Below are positions 24,664 through 32,743 of a stretch of 64,000 nt of DNA, piece after piece (the stretch's first letter is position 1; each line of letters begins with the position of its first letter). The DNA is from Chitinophaga barathri. Its GTDB lineage: Bacteria > Bacteroidota > Bacteroidia > Chitinophagales > Chitinophagaceae. The translations under genes and the position numbers were made by a program. The notes beneath the pieces are model-generated. The model had not been told where the DNA came from, did no database searches, and worked only from the letters and a program-made list of their open reading frames with translations. Location: contig NZ_RMBX01000014.1 of NCBI RefSeq assembly GCF_003807585.1, positions 204,401-268,400 of the forward strand, read 5' to 3'.

Positions 24664-25809
24664 CTAGTGATGTTCGTCATGATGCCCGGTGTGCTCCATT
24701 GCCTGGCCGATGAATACCGCGGTAAGGTTCGCAAAGATAAAAGCCTGGATAAACGCCACCAGCAGTTCCAGCAGCATCATCACGATGTTGAACGCGATTG
24801 TTACGGGCAGGAAGCCGTAACCGATGCCCCTGTTCAGCGTACCGAAGATGAACACCAGTGAAATGATACTCAGGATGATGATGTGGCCCGCCAGGATGTT
24901 GGCAAACAGCCTGACCATCAGTGATATGGGTTTGGTGAACACACCGATCAGCTCCACGGGCGCCAGGATCGGTTTCACGAAACCAGGTACCGGGGGGTTG
25001 AAGATGTGGCCCCAGAAATGCCTGTTGGTAGCAGCCATCATGGCTACAAAGCTGATGAGCGCCAGCGCGAAGGTAACGGCGATATTACCGGTCACGTTCG
25101 CGGAGCCCGGCAGCAGGCCCAGCAGGTTGTTGATCAGGATAAAAAAGAAGATGGTGAGGATAAAAGGAACATACCTGTCGGCTTTACCACCGGGGATGTT
25201 CGGTTTTACCACTTCGTCCCTCATGAAAATGATCACCGGCTCAATGAGGCTCTGGAAGCCTTTGGGCGCCTGGCGGCTGCCGCGCAGCTTATAGGCTTTG
25301 GCCACATTCAGCATCAGGATCACCAGCAGCAGGGCCGCCAGTATCATGGAGGTAATATTTTTGGTCATGGACAGATCGTAGATCTTTTCGCCGGTAGGCT
25401 GGTCATTTGCGTCCACCGCGATGATCTTGCCTTCGGTATACAGCTTGGGGCTCAGGTGATTAGCTTCCAGGTAGTGGGCGTCCACTATACGGTAACCCTC
25501 GTAGGATTTATGACCATGCTCAAATTTGGAGGAAGAAAACATGGAAGTACCGCGTGCGGGGTTGTAAATGATCACCGGCAGGGGCATGGTAAGGTGGAAA
25601 TCGCCCACGCTCAGCAGGTGCCAGTCGTGCGCGTCCTTTACGTGGCCAAGGATCACCTCCTTCGCGTTAAAACCTTTCTTTTCTTCGTGCCCGCCTTCAG
25701 CATGGGGGTCATGGCCTTCATTGGCCGTGGCAAATGCGCCGGAAACGGCCATTAAAAACACCGTTATCAGGGCTACCAGCTTATATTTGAACCGAGTCAA
25801 GGAAATCAC
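24664..25809 (-). CDS. atpB: ATP synthase Fo subunit a
   Basis: Subunit a forms the half-channels of Fo. The 381-residue protein is about 110-130 residues longer than E. coli subunit a. It begins with a cleavable-looking signal segment (LVALITVFLMAVSGAFA), then a His/Glu-rich periplasmic domain, before the membrane core. The essential Arg is visible in LMVRLFANILAGHI, and IFANLTAVFIGQAMEH ends the core. The C-terminus is again His-rich. The long N-terminal domain is usual in Bacteroidota. It is the first gene of the operon, with a -7 box at 25829-25836. Confidence 0.95.
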   Translation of the reverse strand: MISLTRFKYKLVALITVFLMAVSGAFATANEGHDPHAEGGHEEKKGFNAKEVILGHVKDAHDWHLLSVGDFHLTMPLPVIIYNPARGTSMFSSSKFEHGHKSYEGYRIVDAHYLEANHLSPKLYTEGKIIAVDANDQPTGEKIYDLSMTKNITSMILAALLLVILMLNVAKAYKLRGSRQAPKGFQSLIEPVIIFMRDEVVKPNIPGGKADRYVPFILTIFFFILINNLLGLLPGSANVTGNIAVTFALALISFVAMMAATNRHFWGHIFNPPVPGFVKPILAPVELIGVFTKPISLMVRLFANILAGHIIILSIISLVFIFGTLNRGIGYGFLPVTIAFNIVMMLLELLVAFIQAFIFANLTAVFIGQAMEHTGHHDEHH

Positions 25810-25828
25810 CGTTTTCTGAAATTTTGTG

Positions 25829-25836
25829 CAAAGGTA
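25829..25836 (-). promoter_or_regulatory. -7 box of the atp operon
   Basis: TACCTTTG on the minus strand lies 19 nt upstream of the atpB start codon. Confidence 0.55.
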
Positions 25837-26010
25837 ACCGATTTTATATTAAATAGTAGCGGGGAATGAAAAAACTGACGAGGATCATGTGGAATTATGC
25901 GACCACTGCTAAAGGGCTATACATCAGCATCTTAGGCCGTCCAACGAGGAGCGGCCCGCAGCATACCAGCCGGCAAACACTCTTCCTATTAAGATATTAT
26001 AATATGCAAT

Positions 26011-26116
26011 CAACTTAGCGTAGGAGATACACACTTTGGGTTTTCGCCAAACATAACAGGCGCTTCAAACTTAGTGTAGAAGATACACACTCAGGAATTA
26101 TACACTTTGGGTTTTC
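26011..26116. repeat. Degenerate 56-bp-spaced direct repeat including the ABC transporter gene 3' end
   Basis: Positions 26012-26035 and 26068-26091 match in 22 of 24 bases, and 26031-26045 and 26102-26116 match in 15 of 15. The second of the latter pair encodes the last codons of the ABC transporter (KTQSV and stop). A local duplication of the gene's 3' end followed by small indels explains this. The rest of the 288-bp spacer between atpB and this point shows nothing recognisable. Confidence 0.6.
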
Positions 26117-27861
26117 TGAAACTGCATCGTGTACAGTTTATGATAATACCCCTCCATCCGCAACAGCTCCTCATGGTTCCCCATTTCCCGGATCTCCCCT
26201 TTATCCAGCACAATGATCTGGTCCGCTTTGCTGATCGTGCTCAGCCGGTGCGCGATCACGATGGCGGTGCGGCCGGCGATCAGTTTGTCGATCGCGTGCT
26301 GGATCAGTTGTTCGGATTCCGTATCAACGGAAGAGGTAGCCTCGTCAAGGATGAGCACCGCGGGGTCGTACAGCAGGGCGCGGATGAACGAGATCAGCTG
26401 GCGCTGCCCAAGGGACAGGGTGCTGCCGCGCTCCATCACCGGGTAATCGTAACCGCCGGGCAGCTGTAAAATAAAATCATGCATACCGATGAGCCTGGCT
26501 GCATGCTCCACCTGCTCCCGGCTGATGGCCGGGTTGCGGAGGGTGATATTGTCGTAGATGGAGCCGGAGAACAGGAACACGTCCTGCAATACCACTCCTA
26601 CCCGGCTTCTCAGTTCGGAAAGCTGGTAATCCTGTAGCGGCAGCCCGTCTATCGTGATGCGGCCTTTCTGAATCTCGTAAAGGCGGTTCAGGATGCTGAT
26701 GATGGTGGTTTTCCCGGAACCGGTATGCCCCACCAGCGCGATCGTCTGCCCGGCCTTCGCGTGGAAGGAAATGTCTTTCAGTACATAACGCTCGTCTGTA
26801 TAGGCAAACCATACATTTTCAAACCTGATCTCCCCTTTCATGCCGGTGGCGGTATGCGTGCCATGGTCCGGCATGTATTCCCCGCTGTCCAATACCTTAA
26901 ACACACGCTCGCTGGCCACCATGCCCATTTGCAGGGTATTGAACTTATCCGCCAGTATACGCAGCGGGCGAAACAGCATGTTCAGGTACATGATGAACGC
27001 GATCATCACACCCTGCGTCACCTCATAATTCAATACTTTGTTAGCACCCCACCAAACCATGAGCCCCAGCGAAATAGCCAGGATGATCTCCACCACCGGA
27101 AAAAATACGGAGTACGCGAAAATGGCGTCTATATTGGCTTTACGATGGTCCTTATTGATCACCCGGAACTTCCCGAACTCCCTGTTCTCCGCTGAAAACG
27201 CCTGTACCACCAGCATACCGGTGATATGTTCCTGTACGAACGCATTCAAAGCGGCTACGGCGTTACGCACGCGGTGAAAGGATTTGTTCACCGCCTCCTT
27301 GAACCAATAAGTGGCCAGTATCAGTACGGGGAAAGGGGAAAGACTGATCAGCGTCAGCCGCCAGTCCTCGAAGAACATAACGCCCAGGATGGCCAGTATC
27401 ATCAGCACATCCGCCACAATGGAGATAATGCCTTCGGAAAAAATATCGTTGATGGCCTCAATATCGTTGATGGTGCGGGTGGTGAGGGTACCGATCGGGG
27501 TTTTGTCGAAAAAGGAAAGGTTCAGGCGGGTTACTTTCCGGTACACGGCCACACGCAGGTCTTTGATCACGGACTGGCCCAGCCAGTTGGTAATGTAGGA
27601 GAAGAAAAACCGCACGGCCGTTTCTATCAGCAGCATGACGATCTGGATGATGGAGACGATCACCAGCATCTGCGTCCATTGGTTCGTGATGTATTTATCG
27701 ACAGTGAGTTGTATCAGGTAAGGGCGTACCGGGCTCAGCAGCGCCAGCATGACCGTCAGGAACATGGAGACGTAAAAATAGCGCTTGTAAGGCGCCGCAA
27801 AAGAGAATACCCGGTTCAGCAGGCTGAAATCAAATACACGTTTGGCCTTTCCGTTGTTCAT
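26098..27861 (-). CDS. ABC exporter, fused permease and ATPase (MsbA-like)
   Basis: This 587-residue half-transporter has an N-terminal six-helix ABC-type-1 membrane domain (about 15-320) and a nucleotide-binding domain with Walker A GHTGSGKTT (near 378), signature LSLGQRQLI, Walker B VLILDEATSS and the switch His in IAHRLS. It would act as a homodimer exporting lipids, lipid-linked intermediates or drugs. MsbA-like length and organisation are clear, but whether it is the essential lipid A flippase cannot be decided here. It lies downstream of the secreted-protein gene at 27924, with a terminator between. Confidence 0.93.
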   Translation of the reverse strand: MNNGKAKRVFDFSLLNRVFSFAAPYKRYFYVSMFLTVMLALLSPVRPYLIQLTVDKYITNQWTQMLVIVSIIQIVMLLIETAVRFFFSYITNWLGQSVIKDLRVAVYRKVTRLNLSFFDKTPIGTLTTRTINDIEAINDIFSEGIISIVADVLMILAILGVMFFEDWRLTLISLSPFPVLILATYWFKEAVNKSFHRVRNAVAALNAFVQEHITGMLVVQAFSAENREFGKFRVINKDHRKANIDAIFAYSVFFPVVEIILAISLGLMVWWGANKVLNYEVTQGVMIAFIMYLNMLFRPLRILADKFNTLQMGMVASERVFKVLDSGEYMPDHGTHTATGMKGEIRFENVWFAYTDERYVLKDISFHAKAGQTIALVGHTGSGKTTIISILNRLYEIQKGRITIDGLPLQDYQLSELRSRVGVVLQDVFLFSGSIYDNITLRNPAISREQVEHAARLIGMHDFILQLPGGYDYPVMERGSTLSLGQRQLISFIRALLYDPAVLILDEATSSVDTESEQLIQHAIDKLIAGRTAIVIAHRLSTISKADQIIVLDKGEIREMGNHEELLRMEGYYHKLYTMQFQKTQSV

Positions 27862-27895
27862 TCAGTAAAAGTAAATGGATAATCCCAAAATGCAA

Positions 27896-27917
27896 AAAGG
27901 GAGCGGCTGCTCCCTTT
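27896..27917 (-). terminator. Terminator of the large secreted-protein gene
   Basis: The 9-bp stem AAAGGGAGC / GCTCCCTTT with a 4-nt loop is followed on the minus strand by TTTTTGCATTTT. It lies 6 bp beyond the stop codon at 27924. Confidence 0.8.
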
Positions 27918-27923
27918 CTGTAA

Positions 27924-30110
27924 TTAGTTTTCGTCTTTCATCACCTGCCGGTATGCCTTGATGAATATGGCGCCGAGGTTTTTATGCGGCGGCACATAGT
28001 CGTCAAACAGGGGTTTGTTAGCCGGTTCCGCCGCGAACCTTTTGCTGAGGCCGGCCCACATCTGTACCCAGTCCACATTTTTACCGCCACGCACGAGGTC
28101 TTCCAGGCTGCGGATGATCGGCTCGTTCACCCAGCGGGTGCCAACCTGTTTGGAAGAAATGATATGCGCTTCAGGCGCCTTTTCCAGCACGGTGGCCAGG
28201 TTGTGATAACCGCCGCAGCTGCCCAGGATCACGATGCGGGCGGTGCTTTGCAGGTTATCCAGCGTGGTGTTCACATGATAACTGTGGCCGCGGTGAATGA
28301 ATATGGTGGGATGAATGTCTTTTTCGTCCAGGAACTCCGCGAGCTTTTCGATGGCGGTCTTATCTTCCGGTTCGTCCAGCGGGTTGTTTGCAAAAATGGT
28401 AGTGGGCTTGCCTTTGATGGAGCTGATGGTAGTCCAGTACTTGTTTTTGGTCACGCTCCAGTCGCCGCGCGGGAAGTTGCCCATAAAGCTGGCGTAGGAG
28501 CTGATGCCGTCTTCGTCCCCGTAGAAAAACACCTGCTGGTAGATGCGGCCGCTGTCGCTGGGCAGGTCTTTGAATTCCACGTGGTTGATGGGGGGGAGTT
28601 TCAGTTTGGCGCTCATATCGCTGGCCCAGCTAGAGTCACTGCCCTGTCCTTCTTCGGTGAATATGCTGTTCAGCAGTTCATAGATTGTCATGCCGCGTTT
28701 ATCCTTTTTCTGGGTCACAAACACCAGGTTTTTACGCACTTCGGTGCGTAAGAAGTCCAGCAGTTTGGGATCGCGGATGCTGCCAAAGGAGTTGGCCACG
28801 TCCACGGCGTCTTCCAGGTCTTCCGTTTTCTCCAGGCTGCGCACAAATTTCACCATCAGGTAATTGGCGTTTTCCGGGTCCATGGATTTCAGGAAATGGT
28901 CCAGGGTATTAAAGCCCGCGGCCATGGCGATGAATTTCTTAAACCGGTCGAAACTTACGAGCATGAGCAGGCTGTCTCCGCGGGGCGGTTTCATGCGCAG
29001 CATCATCTGGTCGTAAAGGCCGTTTTTGGCGGCGTTGGTATAACTGGAGGTATAAAGCTCTTCCTGGCCGTTGATGATCAGGTAATACAATTCTTCCGGC
29101 GTAAAATCCTTCACGATGCGGAACCGCACGGGGTGCGACTCGTCGTGCAGGTCGTTGATCTCGCGGATGTACCGCAGCGATTTGGCCTTCATATTCTCCT
29201 GCATAGACTTGAGTCCCAGCGGGTTACCCCCTTCGGCTTTTTGTTTTTGCAGTACGATGGAGGCTTTTACCATCTGGCGGAAATAATTGTCATCGTTGCT
29301 CACGGCGCTTTCAAGGTCGCTGATGGTAGAGGTGCCGTCCAGCAGCTGGTCTATGAACGGCATCAGTTTGGTGCTCTGGGAAGAGCGGCCGATCTGTACG
29401 ATCTGCTGTACAAGCGGGTCGCTGTTCCGGCGGATGGCCGAAGCGGTGGGTGTATAGGAAGTAGCGTAGGTGAGCACCTTATTCGGGTACTGGCGCGCTA
29501 CGGCAGCTATGATGGAGTCGGTCACGGGGTAGTCCAGGTATGGCCCCAGTTTGGGCATAATATCCTCCAGGTTCTTAAAGGCGTATTTGGAGAACATCTC
29601 CGCGCGAGATTCCGCGTAGCCGCTATTGTCCTTAAAGGGTTCTATCATGCGCTCTCCCGCTTCGAAACTGAGCTTGCGGGCGATGGGATAGATGCTCTGG
29701 CCTTTGATATCGGCGTGCATCATGGCGCGGTACGCCTGTACCATGGCGGGGGCTTCTTCCGCGTCGATCTTTTTGAACGCTCTTTTGGTATTGTAATCCT
29801 TGAGGGTTTGCTGAAGGCCGGAGAGGTATTTTACTTTGAGGCGGTGATCCATGGCTGTGTCCAGCTCTATTTCGGTCTGGATGTCATCCACTTGTTTGAG
29901 GAGGGCGTTGGTCACCTGGAGGCTTATACTTTCGTCGTCGGAGACTTTCACGAAGTTGTCCTGCTTGCTGTCAAATTTGTCAGCCGCGTTCTGTTCTTTG
30001 TCAATATTGTCATGAAAGCCCTGCCGGCTGATGGGGATCTGTACTTTCTGACCATAGCTCCATCCACTGTATACAATGCCTAACGCTATGATTAGTAATA
30101 TTTTTCTCAT
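27924..30110 (-). CDS. Large secreted protein with a possible caspase-like (clan CD) C-terminal domain
   Basis: I do not recognise this 728-residue protein as a named family. A 20-residue signal peptide (YSGWSYGQ) is followed by about 450 mostly helical residues without clear repeats. The C-terminal 200 residues alternate strands and helices. There PTIFIHRGHS (His606-Gly608) and ARIVILGSCGG (Cys632) are each preceded by a hydrophobic strand, and AHIISSKQVGT follows. This is the His-Gly ... Cys layout of clan CD peptidases (gingipain, caspase, CHAT). The 26-residue spacing is shorter than in most of them, so a degenerate or distinct member is possible. It is monocistronic, with a terminator at 27896-27917. 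Confidence 0.6.
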   Translation of the reverse strand: MRKILLIIALGIVYSGWSYGQKVQIPISRQGFHDNIDKEQNAADKFDSKQDNFVKVSDDESISLQVTNALLKQVDDIQTEIELDTAMDHRLKVKYLSGLQQTLKDYNTKRAFKKIDAEEAPAMVQAYRAMMHADIKGQSIYPIARKLSFEAGERMIEPFKDNSGYAESRAEMFSKYAFKNLEDIMPKLGPYLDYPVTDSIIAAVARQYPNKVLTYATSYTPTASAIRRNSDPLVQQIVQIGRSSQSTKLMPFIDQLLDGTSTISDLESAVSNDDNYFRQMVKASIVLQKQKAEGGNPLGLKSMQENMKAKSLRYIREINDLHDESHPVRFRIVKDFTPEELYYLIINGQEELYTSSYTNAAKNGLYDQMMLRMKPPRGDSLLMLVSFDRFKKFIAMAAGFNTLDHFLKSMDPENANYLMVKFVRSLEKTEDLEDAVDVANSFGSIRDPKLLDFLRTEVRKNLVFVTQKKDKRGMTIYELLNSIFTEEGQGSDSSWASDMSAKLKLPPINHVEFKDLPSDSGRIYQQVFFYGDEDGISSYASFMGNFPRGDWSVTKNKYWTTISSIKGKPTTIFANNPLDEPEDKTAIEKLAEFLDEKDIHPTIFIHRGHSYHVNTTLDNLQSTARIVILGSCGGYHNLATVLEKAPEAHIISSKQVGTRWVNEPIIRSLEDLVRGGKNVDWVQMWAGLSKRFAAEPANKPLFDDYVPPHKNLGAIFIKAYRQVMKDEN

Positions 30111-30356
30111 ATAAGATGATTACGCCTTCTCGAATACTGCAAATTTACTACCAAATATTACTAAATAACAATTCCACCCTACTCATATAGGTTTATTTAA
30201 ATGCGAAATAACTATTATATCAGTTGTGAAGGGCTTGCGCGGGGAATCTGTATCTTTACAGGCGGAGAGCGGGCCTGAATTAACAATTACATAATGTTAT
30301 CTTTCCATGAATGGGGAATATGCTGATTAATTTTGTGCCGTCTTAAAAACCAAATT
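30111..30356. other. Divergent spacer before the PhoB-like regulator
   Basis: This 246-bp spacer lies between the divergent secreted-protein gene and the response regulator gene. A -7 box for the regulator is at 30328-30335. A single TTAACA near 30280 resembles the half-sites found further on, but it is not part of an 11-bp phased array. Confidence 0.4.
30328..30335 (+). promoter_or_regulatory. -7 box of the PhoB-like regulator
   Basis: TAATTTTG lies 21 nt before the ATG at 30357. It rules out the in-frame TTG at 30333, which overlaps the box. Confidence 0.55.
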
Positions 30357-31046
30357 ATGTTGATGGAACCTTCAGTTGCAGTTGGAAAAATCCTGGTAGT
30401 AGACGATGAAGCGGATATACTCGAGATCATCAGCTATAACCTGAAGAGCGCCGGGTACGATACCGTTACCGCTAAGGATGGTATAGAAGCGATCCAGAAA
30501 GCCAAAATATTCCGTCCGGACCTGATCATGCTGGATATCATGATGCCGAACAAAAACGGCATCGATACCTGCCGCGAGATACGAAAGCTGCCTGAGTTCA
30601 AGGAAACGATGGTGCTTTTTCTTACCGCGCTGAACGATGAAAAGAGTGAGATTGAAGGGCTGAACATGGGCGCGGACGATTATATCGCCAAACCTATCAA
30701 GCCGAAATTACTGGTGAGCCGCATCAACGCCCTTTTCCGCAGGCTGAACAAAGTGGAAGAACAGCAGATGCACCTCGGCGACCTCATCATTGACCGCGAA
30801 AAATTTACCGTTACCTATAAAGGCGTGGAGATCATCCTGGCCAAAAAAGAATTTGAACTGCTCCAGCTCCTGGCTTCCAAACCGGGCAGAGTGTTCCTCC
30901 GCAACGAGATCCTGAACCAGGTTTGGGGCACCGAAGTGATCGTAGGGGACCGTACCATAGACGTACACATCCGCAAGATCCGCCAGAAACTGGGCGTGGA
31001 CCTGATCACCACCGTAAAAGGCGTAGGCTATAAGTTCGAACTGTAA
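30357..31046 (+). CDS. PhoB-like response regulator
   Basis: This response regulator of 229 residues (from ATG 30357; ATG 30363 is also possible) has an acidic DDE pocket, phospho-acceptor Asp60 in LIMLDIMMPNKNG, Lys in IAKPIKPK and an OmpR/PhoB winged helix with VGDRTIDVHIRKIRQKLG and the VKGVGYKF wing. This DNA-binding helix is close to that of PhoB/PhoP proteins. It is followed 71 bp later by a PhoR-like kinase and lies 4-10 kb from porin, TonB receptor and PiT genes that carry PHO-box-like arrays. It is the best candidate to bind those arrays. Confidence 0.9.
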   Translation: MLMEPSVAVGKILVVDDEADILEIISYNLKSAGYDTVTAKDGIEAIQKAKIFRPDLIMLDIMMPNKNGIDTCREIRKLPEFKETMVLFLTALNDEKSEIEGLNMGADDYIAKPIKPKLLVSRINALFRRLNKVEEQQMHLGDLIIDREKFTVTYKGVEIILAKKEFELLQLLASKPGRVFLRNEILNQVWGTEVIVGDRTIDVHIRKIRQKLGVDLITTVKGVGYKFEL

Positions 31047-31117
31047 TAATTGTAACCCACCACTGTATATTCCTCTCCCCGCTGCATGCTCTGAGCGTGA
31101 ACCTGGCTTCGTGAATT

Positions 31118-32230
31118 ATGGCAAGTAAAAAAATTGGCTTAATTTCCCTTTATTACAAAAATTACTCACTCTGGAGTATGTTCAAAGCAAAAAACCTTTC
31201 GCCGCAAAAGCTGGCGGGCTTTACAGCGCTGGTACTTTCCGCCATCATGGCCGCGGGCTGCCTTCTTATTGGCGCCAATTACAAGGAAACCCTTATCGCT
31301 TTCGCCCTCACTTTCCTGGTGGCCTATTACCTGTACCTCTATACCCTGCAGAACTTTATCTATCGCAAGATCAAGCTGATCTACAAATTCATTTACCAGA
31401 CCAAGGCCTCCAAACGGGAAGATTTTTTCAACAAAAATATCCTGCCGCTGAAGACTATTGACGAGGTAAGCGAAGACGTGGAAAAATGGGCTTCCCAGAA
31501 AAAAGAAGAGCTGGACAATCTCCGCCGGAACGAAGCTTTCCGCAAAGAGTTCCTGCTGAACCTTTCCCACGAGCTCAAAACCCCCATCTTCGCGGTGCAG
31601 GGATATATTCACACCCTGCTGGACGGGGCGATCGAAGACCCTACCGTGAACAAGATGTTCCTCAAAAACGCCACCAAGAACATTGACCGCCTCTGCCGCC
31701 TGATAGACGACCTGGATGAAATATCCAAGCTCGAAAGCGGTGAAATGACCATCAACAAAGAGATCTTCGTGATACAGGACCTCGTGAAAGATGTGTTTGA
31801 CACGCTCAGCATCAAGGCCAAACAGAAAGAAATAAAATTCAGCATCAAAAAAGGCTGCGAAGCTCCCGTGCATGTATACGCGGACAAAGAAAAGATCCGC
31901 CAGGTGCTGATCAATCTCATCGAAAACTCCGTGAAATACGGTAAGCCGGACGGGCAGACCATCGCCAGCATTTATAACATGGACGGCAAACGCGTACTGG
32001 TGGAGATCTCAGACACCGGCATCGGTATGGCTGAAGAACATCTGCCGCGTGTATTTGAACGTTTTTACCGTACGGACCGCGCCCGCAGCAGGGACATCGG
32101 CGGTACCGGCCTGGGCCTTGCCATCGTAAAACATATCGTTGAAGCGCACGACCAGACCATCAATGTGCGCAGTAAAATAGAGGTGGGCTCCACCTTTGGT
32201 TTCACCCTGGAACTGGGCAAGGATAATTAA
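31118..32230 (+). CDS. PhoR-like sensor histidine kinase
   Basis: This 370-residue kinase has two adjacent membrane helices (about 34-52 and 58-78) with almost no periplasmic loop, a short linker, then a HisKA domain with phospho-acceptor His151 in NLSHELKTPIFAV. The HATPase domain shows N-box INLIENSVKYG, G1 DTGIGM, F-box and G2 GTGLGLAIVKHI. Lack of a periplasmic sensor domain is typical of PhoR, which is controlled through PhoU and a phosphate transporter; a PAS domain, however, is not evident. It is paired with the PhoB-like regulator. A second ATG at 31178 is an alternative start. Confidence 0.9.
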   Translation: MASKKIGLISLYYKNYSLWSMFKAKNLSPQKLAGFTALVLSAIMAAGCLLIGANYKETLIAFALTFLVAYYLYLYTLQNFIYRKIKLIYKFIYQTKASKREDFFNKNILPLKTIDEVSEDVEKWASQKKEELDNLRRNEAFRKEFLLNLSHELKTPIFAVQGYIHTLLDGAIEDPTVNKMFLKNATKNIDRLCRLIDDLDEISKLESGEMTINKEIFVIQDLVKDVFDTLSIKAKQKEIKFSIKKGCEAPVHVYADKEKIRQVLINLIENSVKYGKPDGQTIASIYNMDGKRVLVEISDTGIGMAEEHLPRVFERFYRTDRARSRDIGGTGLGLAIVKHIVEAHDQTINVRSKIEVGSTFGFTLELGKDN

Positions 32231-32320
32231 CCGCAAAACTTAACATTGGTTTTGTAACCTTTCAATGTAGTGCCCGTTTTACAGGTGGTTTAAAACTATT
32301 GTCCCCTGTAAACTACCCGT

Positions 32321-32740
32321 ATGAAACATGTTTATCTCCTGTTACTGACCGCCGGCCTGCTTGCCGCCGGATGCACAAAAGAAAAAGTAGTAGTAGTGGA
32401 AGAAGTACCCTACAAACCTTACGAATCTCCGGAAGAAAAAGCCCTGGGCATAAATTATTCACTGGTGGGCCGGTGGGTGATAACCGGGGACGTGATGCAG
32501 GATGGGCACGGCATGGGGGCAGACCGCTGGACTTTTACGGCAGACAGTACCTATTCCCGGCTGTACCTAGGCGATATCGGGGAAAGCGGCAGCTTTAGAA
32601 CTATCTTCACCATGGGCAACGATGTAGTCCGGTTTGAACTTTCCAGGGATCCGTATAACACCAAAAGCGATGTACTGATCAAGAAAAAATCTTATCGCCA
32701 TATCCTGGTCGACGGCGTTAATTTTTTCCGGGAGCAGTAA
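32321..32740 (+). CDS. Small lipoprotein of unknown function
   Basis: This 139-residue protein has a lipoprotein signal peptide with lipobox LLAAGC (Cys19). The mature part begins with a charged linker and continues as a small beta-rich domain (VGRWVITGDVMQDG, DRWTFTADSTYSRLYLGD) that resembles lipocalin-like 'DUF' domains of Bacteroidota. I know no function. The stop codon is 4 bp from that of the convergent porin gene. Upstream, TTAAC/GTAAC-type words occur at 32227, 32240 and 32254, but at 13-14 bp spacing. Confidence 0.75.
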   Translation: MKHVYLLLLTAGLLAAGCTKEKVVVVEEVPYKPYESPEEKALGINYSLVGRWVITGDVMQDGHGMGADRWTFTADSTYSRLYLGDIGESGSFRTIFTMGNDVVRFELSRDPYNTKSDVLIKKKSYRHILVDGVNFFREQ

Positions 32741-32743
32741 TAC

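Noticed and set aside
28896..30083. Long plus-strand frame opposite the large secreted protein
   Set aside because: Composition-driven antisense frame; the minus-strand gene has a signal peptide, promoter space and terminator.
30280..30302. TTAACA-type words before the PhoB-like regulator as a PHO box
   Set aside because: Only one good half-site; neighbours at 11-bp steps do not fit and the distance to the -7 box is not 15 nt.
32227..32259. TTAACC, TTAACA and GTAACC before the small lipoprotein gene as a PHO box
   Set aside because: The spacings are 13 and 14 bp and no TTTG-type -7 box follows at 15 nt, so it does not match the array rule.
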